DNA of 64,000 bases from Anaerofilum hominis (GCF_014287275.1 NZ_JACONZ010000002.1:721742-785741), one strand, 5' to 3'; shown: positions 42,242-50,901, counted from the first letter of the stretch. Notes: generated by a model not told the origin, from the sequence alone. Numbers and translations are program-made.

Positions 42242-43207
42242 ATGAGCGGGGAGATGGTCTATACCGTTACCCTCAACCCGGCGTGGGACCGCACGGCGGA
42301 GGTGGAAAGGCTGGTGCAGGGCGGCACCCACCTGTTGGGCGCCGTGCGGGGAGACGCGGGCGGAAAAGGGGTCAACGTCAGCCGGGTGCTGCGCGCCATG
42401 GGCGGCGGCACCTGCGCTTTGGGCTTGCTGGGGGGCGGCCCGGGCGACCAGCTGGAAGAGACCTTGCGGCAAGAAGGGGTGCGGGCCGGGTTTGTGCGCC
42501 TGCCCGCCCCCTGCCGGGTCAACACCAAGATCGTGGACCGGTCGGCCGGCGTCACCACGGAATTCAACGAATTGGGCCCGCGGGCAGATGCCGGGGCTTT
42601 GGAAGCTCTGGAAGCGCAGCTGCGGCAGCTGCCGCCGGGCGCAGTGGCGGTGCTGGCGGGAAGTCTGCCGCCCGGCGCACCCGCCGACTGGTACGCCCGG
42701 GCCGCCGGGTGCTGCCGCGGCTGCGGCGCGCGGGTGGTGCTGGACGCCTCGCGGGAGGCGCTGCGGCTGGGTCTTGCGGGCGAGCCGGAGATCGTCAAGC
42801 CCAACCGGGAGGAGCTGGAATACCTTTGTGGCGGCGCGGCCCTGCAGGGGGAAGCGCTGCTTGCGGCGGCGCGGGCACTGCTGCAAGGACGCACCGGCCT
42901 GGCAGCGGTCAGCCTGGGGGCGGACGGGGCGCTTTTTGCAGCGCGCCGCTTTGCCGTGCTGGCCGCAGCGCCCCGTGTGCGCGCCGCCAGCACGGTGGGC
43001 GCAGGGGACACGATGACGGCGGTGCTGGCACGCTGGCTGGCGCACCGGCCGGAGCAGTGGGAGCCGCAGGACGGGCAGACGCTTTCCGAGCTGGCCCGGC
43101 AGGCGGTGGCCGCGGCTACCGCCAAGGTGTTGCGCCCCGGCACCCAGCCGCCGCGGCTGGAGGAGATCGAAGAGATGAAAGCGCGGGTAACGCTGAAAGA
43201 ACTGTAA
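42242..43207 (+). CDS. 1-phosphofructokinase-like PfkB-family kinase
   Basis: A 321-residue kinase. VYTVTLNPAWDRT is the 1-phosphofructokinase/tagatose-6-phosphate kinase start motif, GGKGVNVSRVLRAMG the substrate loop, and STVGAGDTMTAVL the catalytic motif with Asp256. It should phosphorylate fructose 1-phosphate or tagatose 6-phosphate. No PTS transporter or DeoR regulator accompanies it here, unlike classic fru operons, so the substrate is open. The ATG at 42242 follows GGGTGGAGAG; the 42-codon upstream extension is arginine-rich and discarded. Confidence 0.85.
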   Translation: MSGEMVYTVTLNPAWDRTAEVERLVQGGTHLLGAVRGDAGGKGVNVSRVLRAMGGGTCALGLLGGGPGDQLEETLRQEGVRAGFVRLPAPCRVNTKIVDRSAGVTTEFNELGPRADAGALEALEAQLRQLPPGAVAVLAGSLPPGAPADWYARAAGCCRGCGARVVLDASREALRLGLAGEPEIVKPNREELEYLCGGAALQGEALLAAARALLQGRTGLAAVSLGADGALFAARRFAVLAAAPRVRAASTVGAGDTMTAVLARWLAHRPEQWEPQDGQTLSELARQAVAAATAKVLRPGTQPPRLEEIEEMKARVTLKEL

Positions 43208-43227
43208 AAATCGGACGGGGGTTTTAT

Positions 43228-43440
43228 AAAAAATAGCCGGAGGCTATTTTTTAGTAGCCATGTGGCCTGTCCTCAGGCCACGGCGAATGAGAATAAGATG
43301 TTTTTTGTTGCGGAGCAATAAAAAATAGCCGGAGGCTATTTTTTCGGCCATCCGCCCGACTGGCGCGTGAGCGGCGAGGGCGAAGGCATAGAAATAAGAT
43401 GTTTTTATCGCGAGGCAATAAAAAGCATAGCAGGCGGTAG
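43228..43440. repeat. Two-unit array of overlapping palindromes
   Basis: AAAAAATAGCC-GGA-GGCTATTTTTT occurs at 43228-43252 and again at 43320-43344 (92-base period). Just before the second copy, TTTTTTGTTGC-GGA-GCAATAAAAAA (43301-43325) shares its six A residues, so the two hairpins exclude each other. A related imperfect hairpin with a GAG loop lies near 43399-43421, and ATAAGATGTTTTT precedes both T-rich palindromes. Between them sits another palindrome, GTGGCCTG / CAGGCCAC near 43262-43281. Confidence 0.8.
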
Positions 43441-44299
43441 GACCCGGTTGGGGCTGCCGTCTGAGTCTGACCGCCTCCGGGGCTTTTTGCGCCGCGCACA
43501 CCGGCAGGAGACCGGGACCTGTTCCCATCATCGGCGGCCCTGTACCGGGAGCGGGAACACTCTGGAACACTTTCGAGAAAAATGCAAAGAAAATAGAAGA
43601 ACAGAGTGGACATCGGTTTAAAGAAGATAAGGCAGATGGACAGCCTGCAATAGAGAGATTCTAATGAGCCCATTTTCGGGCGGCCGGCGGACGCTCTCCC
43701 GCAGATGGCAGGCAGTGCCGACGCGGCGCGCTGTGGGTACGGTACTCTGGAACTTTGCCTGCAAGTAAAACAGCCCCCGGCTTTGCCGGGGGCTGTTTTA
43801 TGGAATGAGGTCCCGGCGGCCGGGATTGCCCCAAAGGCTTCAGTGATGGAAAGCGTGCAGCGCGGTTTTCCCGCAGGGGCCGCCGCGGGGATAAAAGCGC
43901 CGGCCGCGCACACTGCTTTCCGTTCTGGTGCGCTGCAGACCGGAAGATCGGTGCGCACCAAGGCATGGGCAACAGCTGCTTCCCGCCACGGTTTACCGGG
44001 GAGCGGGCCAGGCCTGACCGGGCGGCGGGGTGTTCCGGTCAGACCCGCGGCCTGCCACAGGCCGAAACGCCCGTCACGCCGCAGGCCCGGCATACAAGTC
44101 GATGACGCCGGGACGCGCCTGCGCGTTTTTCTGCCTTTGCACAGGGCTCACAGCGGTCTGTCCTCCCCCTGTCGGCCGCAGCGGGAGCGGCAACAGACGG
44201 GCGTCGGAGGGAGGCAGTCGCCGCAGAGGCGGCGGAACGCAGAGCGGCAGAGGGACCTGCCGCTGGGATGGGAAATACAGAAAGTTTTGCCGCGGCGTT
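43441..44299. other. 860-base gene-poor region
   Basis: No credible gene on either strand. It holds one strong terminator-like hairpin (43767-43799) and a GGGGC / GCCCC-type hairpin with TTTTT near 43495. The minus-strand frame across it has proline/arginine-rich composition and crosses the repeat array. Confidence 0.5.
43767..43800. terminator. Bidirectional terminator-like hairpin
   Basis: A perfect 15-bp stem AAAACAGCCCCCGGC (43767-43781) with its complement (43785-43799), a 3-base loop and T/A tails on both strands. It lies in a gene-free stretch. Confidence 0.75.
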
Positions 44300-45142
44300 T
44301 TAAAGACAGCCCGACTCGGCCGGACGCACCCGCGTCAGCGCCCCGATCACAGTTCCGAGGCAGCGCAGGTCATCTCCAGGGCGCACAGGGATATTGGGCA
44401 CGGCCCGGTTGAGGGCGTCCAGACGCCGCACACCGCGGTGGTCAAAGTAAAGACGGATATAGCCCTCGCCGTTGAGGACAAAAATACCGGCCTGGTCATG
44501 GTGCGCCTGCGCCCGCTGCACCGCCAGGATGGCCCCCCGCGTATAGGCCGGCTCCATAGAGACGCCATAGAGAAGCGCGGCAAAATCCGCCTGCTGTGCG
44601 GTCCTGTCCGCGCGCACCTGAATGGTATGTACCGTCATGCCGTCTGCGGCCACCCCGTGCGCGCCCAGATGTGCGGGCACATAGCAGGGCAGGGTGAGGG
44701 CATCGTCGCCACAGGGAGGCGTGCGGTAAAAGTGGTCCAGACTTTCCAGAAAGCCCTCGATGATCTTCTTTTCCCGCGGGGCGCCGCGACGGTACAGCCG
44801 AAGGAGGCGCAGCTCCTGCAGCGTGAGGGAGGTCGGAGAGCTGCGGTGGGCGGCCGCAGCGCTTTCACAGGCGGGGCGCGCTTTTTCAAAGTCGTCGCTG
44901 AAATAAAGCAGCGGCACCTGGAAAGTCTCCGCCAGACGCTCCACGGTCTGCATGGAGGGGTGGTGGGTGACGCCGCACAAAAGTTTGTTCAGCGTGCCGG
45001 CGGGGACACCCGAACGCCGCGAGAGCTCCTTGACGGTGAGCTGGTCACGGCGCTTGAGATAATCGAGCTTCTGTCCCACGGAAAGCGGCTCTTCTTTCTG
45101 ACAATTATCCGTGTACGGTAAAATATTGCGTTTTTTTTGCAT
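44300..45142 (-). CDS. S24-like (LexA/CI-type) transcriptional repressor, catalytic lysine replaced
   Basis: A 280-residue regulator. Residues about 22-75 are an XRE HTH (LTVKELSRRSGVPAGTLNKLL). Residues about 150-275 form an S24 peptidase-like domain: the serine is kept (GVSMEP, Ser195), but the position of the catalytic lysine holds Arg230 (NGEGYIRLYF). It therefore probably does not self-cleave. This resembles phage-type repressors used as stable switches. It is divergent from the small unknown gene at 45253, with a promoter in the 110-base gap. The ATG follows AAGGCAGG. Confidence 0.8.
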   Translation of the reverse strand: MQKKRNILPYTDNCQKEEPLSVGQKLDYLKRRDQLTVKELSRRSGVPAGTLNKLLCGVTHHPSMQTVERLAETFQVPLLYFSDDFEKARPACESAAAAHRSSPTSLTLQELRLLRLYRRGAPREKKIIEGFLESLDHFYRTPPCGDDALTLPCYVPAHLGAHGVAADGMTVHTIQVRADRTAQQADFAALLYGVSMEPAYTRGAILAVQRAQAHHDQAGIFVLNGEGYIRLYFDHRGVRRLDALNRAVPNIPVRPGDDLRCLGTVIGALTRVRPAESGCL

Positions 45143-45158
45143 AAAACCTGCCTTTCGG

Positions 45159-45186
45159 TTGACAAATAATGGAAACTGCTTATGAT
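45159..45186 (+). promoter_or_regulatory. Promoter of the small gene divergent from the S24-like repressor
   Basis: TTGACA (45159-45164), 16 bases, TATGAT (45181-45186). It starts 17 bases from the repressor's start codon, so the repressor could control both directions. Confidence 0.7.
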
Positions 45187-45252
45187 GGGAAAGGCACGGC
45201 TTTGCGCCGCGCGATCACGCCGTCGCCGCCGACGGCAATAGGAGGATCAGTC

Positions 45253-45549
45253 ATGACAACAGATCAACAGCGATTTTCGATCGTCGCGCGCCCGGACGGC
45301 AAGGCGTTCGGCATCCGTGCACGGAGCGGTGAGACCACGGGGCTATTTTTTGCCCAGCGGGAGCTTGCCCAAAAGCTGGCAGAGAGGTTTGGGCAAGAGG
45401 AACTTGCAGCCGAACATCTGGCGGACGCGGCGCGGGATTACGTTTTGGAGCATTTGTTCTGGCCGCAGGGAGGCCGGGGCGCGCTGCTTTTCTTTTTAGA
45501 GGAAGAAGAGCGCAGCAGCAGCCCCCGGGGACCGGCGGACCGCTTTTAA
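45253..45549 (+). CDS. Small protein of unknown function
   Basis: A 98-residue soluble protein. It has an N-terminal beta hairpin (FSIVARPDGKAFGIRARS), a helical middle (AQRELAQKLAERFGQEELAAEHLADAARDYVLEHLF) and an acidic/Ser-rich C-terminus. There is no signal peptide or membrane segment. The ATG follows AGGAGG. It is divergent from an S24-like repressor and expressed from a good promoter, so it is a likely target of that repressor. I recognise no family. Confidence 0.65.
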   Translation: MTTDQQRFSIVARPDGKAFGIRARSGETTGLFFAQRELAQKLAERFGQEELAAEHLADAARDYVLEHLFWPQGGRGALLFFLEEEERSSSPRGPADRF

Positions 45550-45618
45550 AAAAGAACTTCTGGCGCGGTGAGGCGCGGGCGGAGAAACTCCGCCGCCCGG
45601 CCTGCGGCAAAGGAGGAT

Positions 45619-45656
45619 AAAAAAATCCGCCGTTCTCTTCAGAGAGCGGCGGATTT
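45619..45656 (-). terminator. Terminator of the tRNA-Gln/tRNA-Pro operon
   Basis: A 15-bp stem (45623-45637 / 45642-45656, one G-T pair) and 4-base loop, followed by TTTTT on the minus strand. Confidence 0.85.
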
Positions 45657-45660
45657 CTGC

Positions 45661-45736
45661 TGGTCGGAGTAGGGAGACTTGAACTCCCGGCCTCTTGGTC
45701 CCGAACCAAGCGCGCTACCAGCTGCGCTATACCCCG
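45661..45736 (-). tRNA. tRNA-Pro (CGG)
   Basis: A 76-base gene with encoded CCA (45661-45663). Acceptor CGGGGTA / TACTCCG with one G-T pair; anticodon loop TTCGGGA gives CGG, reading CCG. The T loop is TTCAAGT. Confidence 0.95.
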
Positions 45737-45773
45737 AAACAAAAGGGCAGCAGAGATTCAACTGCTGCCTTTG

Positions 45774-45847
45774 TGGTTGCGGAAGAAGGATTCGAACCCT
45801 CACAAACAGAGTCAGAGTCTGTCGTGCTACCATTACACAATTCCGCA
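45774..45847 (-). tRNA. tRNA-Gln (CTG)
   Basis: A 74-base gene with encoded CCA (45774-45776). Acceptor TGCGGAA / TTCCGCA; anticodon loop CTCTGAC gives CUG, reading CAG. The T loop is TTCGAAT. It is first in the two-tRNA operon. Confidence 0.95.
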
Positions 45848-45859
45848 ACGTGCTTAATT

Positions 45860-45888
45860 ATTATATCCAACGACCCACCGTTTGTCAA
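45860..45888 (-). promoter_or_regulatory. Consensus promoter of the tRNA-Gln/tRNA-Pro operon
   Basis: On the minus strand a perfect TTGACA (45883-45888), 17 bases, perfect TATAAT (45860-45865). Confidence 0.92.
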
Positions 45889-45957
45889 CACCTCAAAAAC
45901 AAAAAAATCATTGTTTTTTTCTCTGCCCCTGGGCGGACGGCGCGGGGCAGACTTATA

Positions 45958-45986
45958 TTGACAAACCCCGCGGGAAAGAATACTCT
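45958..45986 (+). promoter_or_regulatory. pfkA promoter
   Basis: TTGACA (45958-45963), 17 bases, TACTCT (45981-45986). Confidence 0.7.
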
Positions 45987-46069
45987 TTTAAGTAGAAGAT
46001 CAAAACACCGCCGCCTTTGCCGGGCGTCTGAGGGCCGGCCGGCGGGAGAAGCTACGGGAGGGACGACAA

Positions 46070-47146
46070 ATGACAAAACGCGTGGGCATCTTGACTTCCG
46101 GCGGGGACTGCCCCGGCCTGAACGCGACCATCCGCGGCGCCGCCAAGGCGCTGTACGAGCGCTTTGGGGCGGACGTGGAGATCGTCGGGGTGCGGGACGG
46201 CTATTCCGGCCTGATCACCGGCGACTGGCATGAGATGAAGCAGAGCGATTTTTCCGGCATCCTCACCCAGGGCGGCACCATCCTGGGCACCAAGCGCACC
46301 CCGTTCAAAATGATGCAGGTCATCGAGGACGACCAGGTGGACAAGGTGGCCGAGATGAAAAAGACCTATAAAAAGGCCAAGCTGGACTGTCTGTTGTGCC
46401 TTGGGGGCAACGGCACCCACAAGACGGCGAACCTGCTGGCGGAGGAGGGGCTGAACATCATCGGCCTGCCCAAGACCATCGACAACGACATCTGGGGCAC
46501 CGATGTGACGTTCGGCTTCCACACGGCGGTGGATATCGCCACCGAGGTCATCGACCGCATCCACACCACCGCCTCCAGCCATCGCCGGGTCATGGTCATC
46601 GAGCTGATGGGCAACAAGGCGGGCTGGCTGACCCTTTACAGCGGCATCGCCGGCGGCGCCGACATCATCCTGATCCCCGAGCTGCCCTATGATATGGACA
46701 AGGTCATCAAGGCCATTGAAAAGCGCAACGCAAATGGCCGCACTTTCTCCATCCTCGCCGTGGCCGAGGGGGCTTACGACGTCGCGGAAGCGAAGATGAA
46801 AAAGAAAGAGCGGGCCGCCGCCCGCGCCGCGGCCGGCGTCAAGACGGCGACCAACCGCATCGCCGCCGACATCGAGCGCATCACCGGCTTTGAGACCCGG
46901 GTGTGTGTGCCCGGGCATATGCAGCGCGGCGGCACCCCCTCCGCTTACGACCGGGTCCTGGCCACCCAGTTTGGGGCCTATGCGGCCAAACTGGTGGCCG
47001 AGGACAGGTACGGCGTGGCGGTGGCGATGGTGAACAGCGTCGTGACGGACAACCCCCTGGCCGAGATCGCGGGCAAAAGCAAGCTGGTGCCCGCCGACTG
47101 CCCCATGCTGGACCTGGCGCGCAGCATGGGCGTCAGCCTGGGCTGA
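46070..47146 (+). CDS. pfkA: 6-phosphofructokinase
   Basis: A 358-residue PfkA-family enzyme. ILTSGGDCPGLNATIRG binds the phosphoryl donor, GGNGTHKTA (residues 112-120) replaces the usual GGDGS, and LPKTIDNDIWGTD holds the catalytic Asp. The donor-selecting positions read Gly115 (E. coli 104) and Lys135 (E. coli 124). The Gly/Lys combination is that of the group sometimes called long or group III, which is mostly ATP-dependent. The last 40 residues are longer than in E. coli PfkA. Key enzyme of glycolysis. It has its own promoter and terminator; the ATG follows GGGAGGG. Confidence 0.93.
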   Translation: MTKRVGILTSGGDCPGLNATIRGAAKALYERFGADVEIVGVRDGYSGLITGDWHEMKQSDFSGILTQGGTILGTKRTPFKMMQVIEDDQVDKVAEMKKTYKKAKLDCLLCLGGNGTHKTANLLAEEGLNIIGLPKTIDNDIWGTDVTFGFHTAVDIATEVIDRIHTTASSHRRVMVIELMGNKAGWLTLYSGIAGGADIILIPELPYDMDKVIKAIEKRNANGRTFSILAVAEGAYDVAEAKMKKKERAAARAAAGVKTATNRIAADIERITGFETRVCVPGHMQRGGTPSAYDRVLATQFGAYAAKLVAEDRYGVAVAMVNSVVTDNPLAEIAGKSKLVPADCPMLDLARSMGVSLG

Positions 47147-47187
47147 GCGCGGCCCTTTCAGCGCAATCTTTTTTGCAAAAGCAGCGG

Positions 47188-47215
47188 CCGGCCCCTTTTG
47201 GGGGCCGGTTTTTTG
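47188..47215 (+). terminator. pfkA terminator
   Basis: An 8-bp stem CCGGCCCC / GGGGCCGG with TTTTG loop and a TTTTTTG tail. Confidence 0.9.
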
Positions 47216-47277
47216 CATAAAAAAGCGCTTTATTTGCGAAAAATGAAAATTTTTGCAGCTTTTCGGCCCTGGACATA

Positions 47278-47307
47278 TTGACAAACAAAATTTTTTGTTG
47301 CTAAAAT
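47278..47307 (+). promoter_or_regulatory. Promoter of the peptide-uptake operon with a palindrome in its spacer
   Basis: TTGACA (47278-47283), 18 bases, TAAAAT (47302-47307) with an extended -10 TGC. The spacer holds a perfect palindrome AACAAAA-TT-TTTTGTT (47284-47299), placed where a repressor would block polymerase. Confidence 0.7.
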
Positions 47308-47433
47308 GGTATCTGTTTGCATCTGCCTTTTCAGGTCCCGCCGCGGCGCAGCCGCCGGGCCGGGGGGGCGGAGAGCGCGCCCAGAGGCGCGTTTTGGAAA
47401 AGGAATCCAGATTTGATACAAGGGGAGAAGAAA

Positions 47434-48975
47434 ATGAAAAAAGTTCTGGCATTGCTGCTGGCTGCTGTGATGGCGTTTTCCATGGCGGCCTGCGGCGGTA
47501 ACGGCGGCAGCAGCAGCGCGGCTGCGGGCGGCGACGGCCCCCGCACCTCGATGGTCTACGGCATGAGCGCCGAGCCCAGCACCCTGGACCCGATGAACAT
47601 CGCCAGCATGAACACCTTTACCGTCACCTATGCGCTGTACGACACCCTCACCGCGCCGGACGGCAGCGGCAATTATGTGCCCTACCTGTGTGATGACGTG
47701 CAGGTCTCGGAGGACGGTCTCACCTATACCATCATCCTCAACAAAGAGGTCAAGTTCCAGGACGGCACCACCCTCACCACCGAGGACATCGCGTTCTCCA
47801 TCCAGCGCACCATCGATGCCGGCTGGGCCGCGGATATGGCGCGCTATATCGAGAGCGTCGAGGCCGTGGACGAGAACACCGTCGTGATGACCCTGAACGC
47901 GCCGTTCAACGGCATGATGGGTTCTCTGGCCTCTCCTTTCTTTTCCATCATGAGCAAGGCTTACTGCGAAGAGAAAGGCGACGAGGGGCTCAAGCGCGCG
48001 CCCATGGGCACCGGCGCCTACAAGCTGGCCGAGTGGGTCTCGGGCGATCACATCACGCTGGAGGCGAACGAGGACTATTTCGCCGGCGCGCCCGCCATCA
48101 AGACCGTCACCCTGCGCCCCATCACGGACAAGAATACCGGCATGATCGCCCTGGAGGCGGGGGAGATCGACGCTTTCCTGAACGTCAACCCCAGCGACAT
48201 CCCCACCATTGAGGGAAACCCGGACCTCAAGCTGTACAGCTGCGATGCGGCCAGCGTGCTCAGCCTGAATATGAACGTGGAAGACGAGATCCTCTCCAAC
48301 GAGAAGGTGCGCCAGGCCATCTTCGCCGCCGTCAACAAGGACGACATCATCGCCGGCGCGCTGGAGGGGCTGGGCACTGCGGCCAATTCCCCGGTGCCCA
48401 CCGTCTGCGCGGGTTATTCCGCCTCCACCCCGGGCAGCGTCTATGACCCCGAACAGGCCCGGACCCTGCTGAAAGAGGCCGGCTATGAGAACGGCCTCTC
48501 CCTGACCCTCTGCCTGAAAGAGGACAACACCAACCAGAAAGTGGCCCAGATCATCAAGTCCCAGCTGGGCGAGGTGGGCATCGACGTGACCATCGACATC
48601 ATGGAGGGCGGCGCCTGGACCGACAAGGTTTACACCAACGGCGATTATCAGCTCACCATCGGCTCCTGGTTCTCGATGTTCCTGGACGCCTACTCGGTCA
48701 TGTACAGCCAGTTCCACAAGGATTGCTACGGCGGCACCGGCAACATCACCCATGTCACCACCGACGAGCTGTCCGGCCTGCTGGACGCGGCCGCCGCTGC
48801 CAGCGACAGCGACAAGGTTGCGGCCTACGACGCTGTCTGCGCCAACATCCTCGAGCACGCCTATCAGCTGCCGCTGGTCTATCAGCAGACCACCATCACC
48901 ACCAGCGCGGGCCTGAAAGGCGTGGAGCCCAGCCCGCTGGGCGTGTACATGTTCAAGGATTTCTACTTTGAATAA
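47434..48975 (+). CDS. Peptide ABC transporter substrate-binding lipoprotein
   Basis: A 513-residue family-5 solute-binding protein (DppA/OppA class): signal peptide with lipobox Cys20 (SMAAC), then GMSAEPSTLDPMNIASMNTFTV, LCDDVQVSEDGLTYTIILNKEVKFQDG and APMGTGAYKLAEW, all characteristic. It captures di- or oligopeptides outside the cell. The ATG at 47434 follows AGGGGAG; the in-frame extension upstream contains no coding features. It is first in an operon of six genes ending with an aminopeptidase. Confidence 0.93.
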   Translation: MKKVLALLLAAVMAFSMAACGGNGGSSSAAAGGDGPRTSMVYGMSAEPSTLDPMNIASMNTFTVTYALYDTLTAPDGSGNYVPYLCDDVQVSEDGLTYTIILNKEVKFQDGTTLTTEDIAFSIQRTIDAGWAADMARYIESVEAVDENTVVMTLNAPFNGMMGSLASPFFSIMSKAYCEEKGDEGLKRAPMGTGAYKLAEWVSGDHITLEANEDYFAGAPAIKTVTLRPITDKNTGMIALEAGEIDAFLNVNPSDIPTIEGNPDLKLYSCDAASVLSLNMNVEDEILSNEKVRQAIFAAVNKDDIIAGALEGLGTAANSPVPTVCAGYSASTPGSVYDPEQARTLLKEAGYENGLSLTLCLKEDNTNQKVAQIIKSQLGEVGIDVTIDIMEGGAWTDKVYTNGDYQLTIGSWFSMFLDAYSVMYSQFHKDCYGGTGNITHVTTDELSGLLDAAAAASDSDKVAAYDAVCANILEHAYQLPLVYQQTTITTSAGLKGVEPSPLGVYMFKDFYFE

Positions 48976-49007
48976 ATTCCCCGCGGGGCGTAAGGCCCGC
49001 AGCAGCA

Positions 49008-49041
49008 GGAAAGGGGCGGAGGGCAGCCTCCGCCCCTTTCC
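49008..49041 (+). other. Stem-loop between the binding-protein and permease genes
   Basis: A perfect 15-bp stem (49008-49022 / 49027-49041) with a GCAG loop and no T run. It is likely a stabiliser of the upstream mRNA that gives more binding protein than permease. Confidence 0.7.
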
Positions 49042-49077
49042 TCCGTCTCACAAAATCCTTTAAGGGAGCCGATGCTG

Positions 49078-50010
49078 ATGAGCAAGTATATCCTCAAGCG
49101 TCTGGGCATGATGGTGCTGGTGGTGCTGGGCATCTCCCTCATCGTTTTTACCATCATGAACCTGACGCCCGGCAACGCGGCCCAGATGATCCTGGGCCAA
49201 TCCGCCAGCCCCGAGCAGGTGGCGAAGCTGGAGGCGGAGCTGGGCCTGGACCAGCCGTTCTTTGTCCGCTATTTCAATTTCTGGAAAGGCGCGGTGCAGG
49301 GGGACTTCGGCAAGTCCTATCAGACCAGCCTGCCGGTGTTTGAGGAGATTTTGACCCGCTTCCCCACCACCCTCAAGCTGGCGACCGCCGCCATGTTCAT
49401 CGCCACCCTGATCGGCGTGCCGGTGGGGGTGATCTCGGCCGTGCGCCAGTATTCGCTTGTGGACGGGGTGAGCATGGTCACCGCCATGCTGTTCGCCTCT
49501 ATCCCCAGCTTTGTCATGGGCCTGCTGCTGCAGCTTGAGTTTGCCCTCAACCTGCGGGTGCTGCCTGCCACGGGCGCGGCCAGCTGGCAAAGCTACATAC
49601 TGCCCGCCGTCACCCTGTCCACCGCCACGATGGCGACCCTGATCCGCATGACGCGCTCCACCATGCTGGAGGCCATCCGGCAGGACTATGTGCGCACCGC
49701 GCGGGCCAAGGGCGCGGCGGAGCGGTCGGTGGTGCTCAACCATGCGCTGCGCAATGCGCTGCTGCCCATCGTCACGGTCATCGGCGTGGATTTCGGCTAT
49801 CTGCTGGGCGGCACTGTGGTCATCGAGTCGGTCTTTTCGCTGCCGGGCCTGGGCACCCTGCTGATCACCGCCATCCGCATGAAAGACACCCCGGTGGTGA
49901 TGGCGGCGGTCATGTTTGTGACCATTGCCTACAGCCTGGTGAACCTGCTGGTGGACATCATTTACGCTTTTATCGACCCGCGGGTCAAATCACAATATGC
50001 AAAGGGGTGA
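49078..50010 (+). CDS. Peptide ABC transporter permease (DppB-like)
   Basis: A 310-residue integral membrane protein with six hydrophobic segments. The N-terminal signature KRLGMMVLVVLGISLIVFTIMNLTPG and the EAA motif region EAIRQDYVRTARAKGAAERSVVLNHALRNALLPI are diagnostic for DppB/OppB. It pairs with the DppC-like protein in the membrane channel. I chose the ATG at 49078 over the one at 49072, because AGGGAG lies 9 bases before it and only 3 before the other. Confidence 0.93.
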   Translation: MSKYILKRLGMMVLVVLGISLIVFTIMNLTPGNAAQMILGQSASPEQVAKLEAELGLDQPFFVRYFNFWKGAVQGDFGKSYQTSLPVFEEILTRFPTTLKLATAAMFIATLIGVPVGVISAVRQYSLVDGVSMVTAMLFASIPSFVMGLLLQLEFALNLRVLPATGAASWQSYILPAVTLSTATMATLIRMTRSTMLEAIRQDYVRTARAKGAAERSVVLNHALRNALLPIVTVIGVDFGYLLGGTVVIESVFSLPGLGTLLITAIRMKDTPVVMAAVMFVTIAYSLVNLLVDIIYAFIDPRVKSQYAKG

Positions 50011-50017
50011 GGACACG

Positions 50018-50890
50018 GTGAAAACAAAACAGACCTATAAAAAGCGCAGCCAGTTTTCCGCCGTGTGGCGCCGGCTGAAAAAGAACAAGCTGGCCATGCT
50101 CGGGCTGGTGATCCTCACCGCCATGATTTTGATCGCCGTCTGCGCCGACCTGCTGGCCGATTACGACACGGCGGTCATCGGCCAGAACATGGCCGAGCGG
50201 CTGCAGGGCCCCTCGGGCAGTCACTGGTTCGGCACCGACCAGTTCGGGCGGGACGTGCTGGCCCGCATCATCCACGGCAGCCGCCTGTCGCTGTCGCTGA
50301 GCATCATCGCCATGACGGTGGCGGTGGCCATCGGCTCCTGCATCGGCGCGGTGGCGGGTTATTACGGCGGCAGGGTGGACGACGTGCTGATGCGGCTGAT
50401 GGATATCCTGCTGGCCATCCCGCCGATGCTGATGTCCATCTCCATCGTGGCCGCGCTGGGGCAGAGCATGGTCAACCTGCTTATCGCCCTGGCCATCGCC
50501 TATGTGCCGGTTTTCGCCCGGGTCATCCGCTCCACCATCCTCTCCATCAAGGGACAGGAGTTTGTAGAGGCGGCCAGGGCCTGCGGCACCGGCAACGCCC
50601 GCATCATTCTGCGGCACATCATCCCCAACGCCATCGGGCCCATCATCGTGGAGGCCACCCTCACCATGGGTGCGGCCATCCTGATCATCTCGTCTTTGAG
50701 CTTTATGGGGCTGGGCATCCAGCCGCCGGCGCCCGAGTGGGGCACGATGCTGTACGAGGGGCGGGACGTGATCCGCAACGATCCCTATCTGGTGATCTTC
50801 CCCGGCGCGGCCATCGCGCTGGCCGTCATGTCCCTCAACCTGCTGGGCGACGGGCTGCGCGACGCCCTTGACCCGCGGCTGAAGAATTAA
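50018..50890 (+). CDS. Peptide ABC transporter permease (DppC-like)
   Basis: A 290-residue membrane protein with six hydrophobic segments; the N-terminal cytoplasmic stretch ([20 protein letters not shown]) and [19 protein letters not shown] are DppC/OppC marks. The EAA region is [25 protein letters not shown] chose the GTG at 50018, behind AAAGGGGTGAGG, over the ATG at 49997, which lies inside the previous gene. It forms the transporter channel with the DppB-like protein. Confidence 0.92.
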   Translation: MKTKQTYKKRSQFSAVWRRLKKNKLAMLGLVILTAMILIAVCADLLADYDTAVIGQNMAERLQGPSGSHWFGTDQFGRDVLARIIHGSRLSLSLSIIAMTVAVAIGSCIGAVAGYYGGRVDDVLMRLMDILLAIPPMLMSISIVAALGQSMVNLLIALAIAYVPVFARVIRSTILSIKGQEFVEAARACGTGNARIILRHIIPNAIGPIIVEATLTMGAAILIISSLSFMGLGIQPPAPEWGTMLYEGRDVIRNDPYLVIFPGAAIALAVMSLNLLGDGLRDALDPRLKN

Positions 50891-50901
50891 GGAGGCGCGC
50901 C

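Noticed and set aside
41951..43045. Upstream extension of the YdbC-like gene to 438 codons
   Set aside because: The extension is antisense to the PfkB kinase gene, and the family protein starts exactly at the ATG with promoter and RBS at 41950.
43251..44093. A 280-codon minus-strand frame across the palindrome array
   Set aside because: It reads through the repeats and a 15-bp terminator hairpin and has no domain, RBS or family match.
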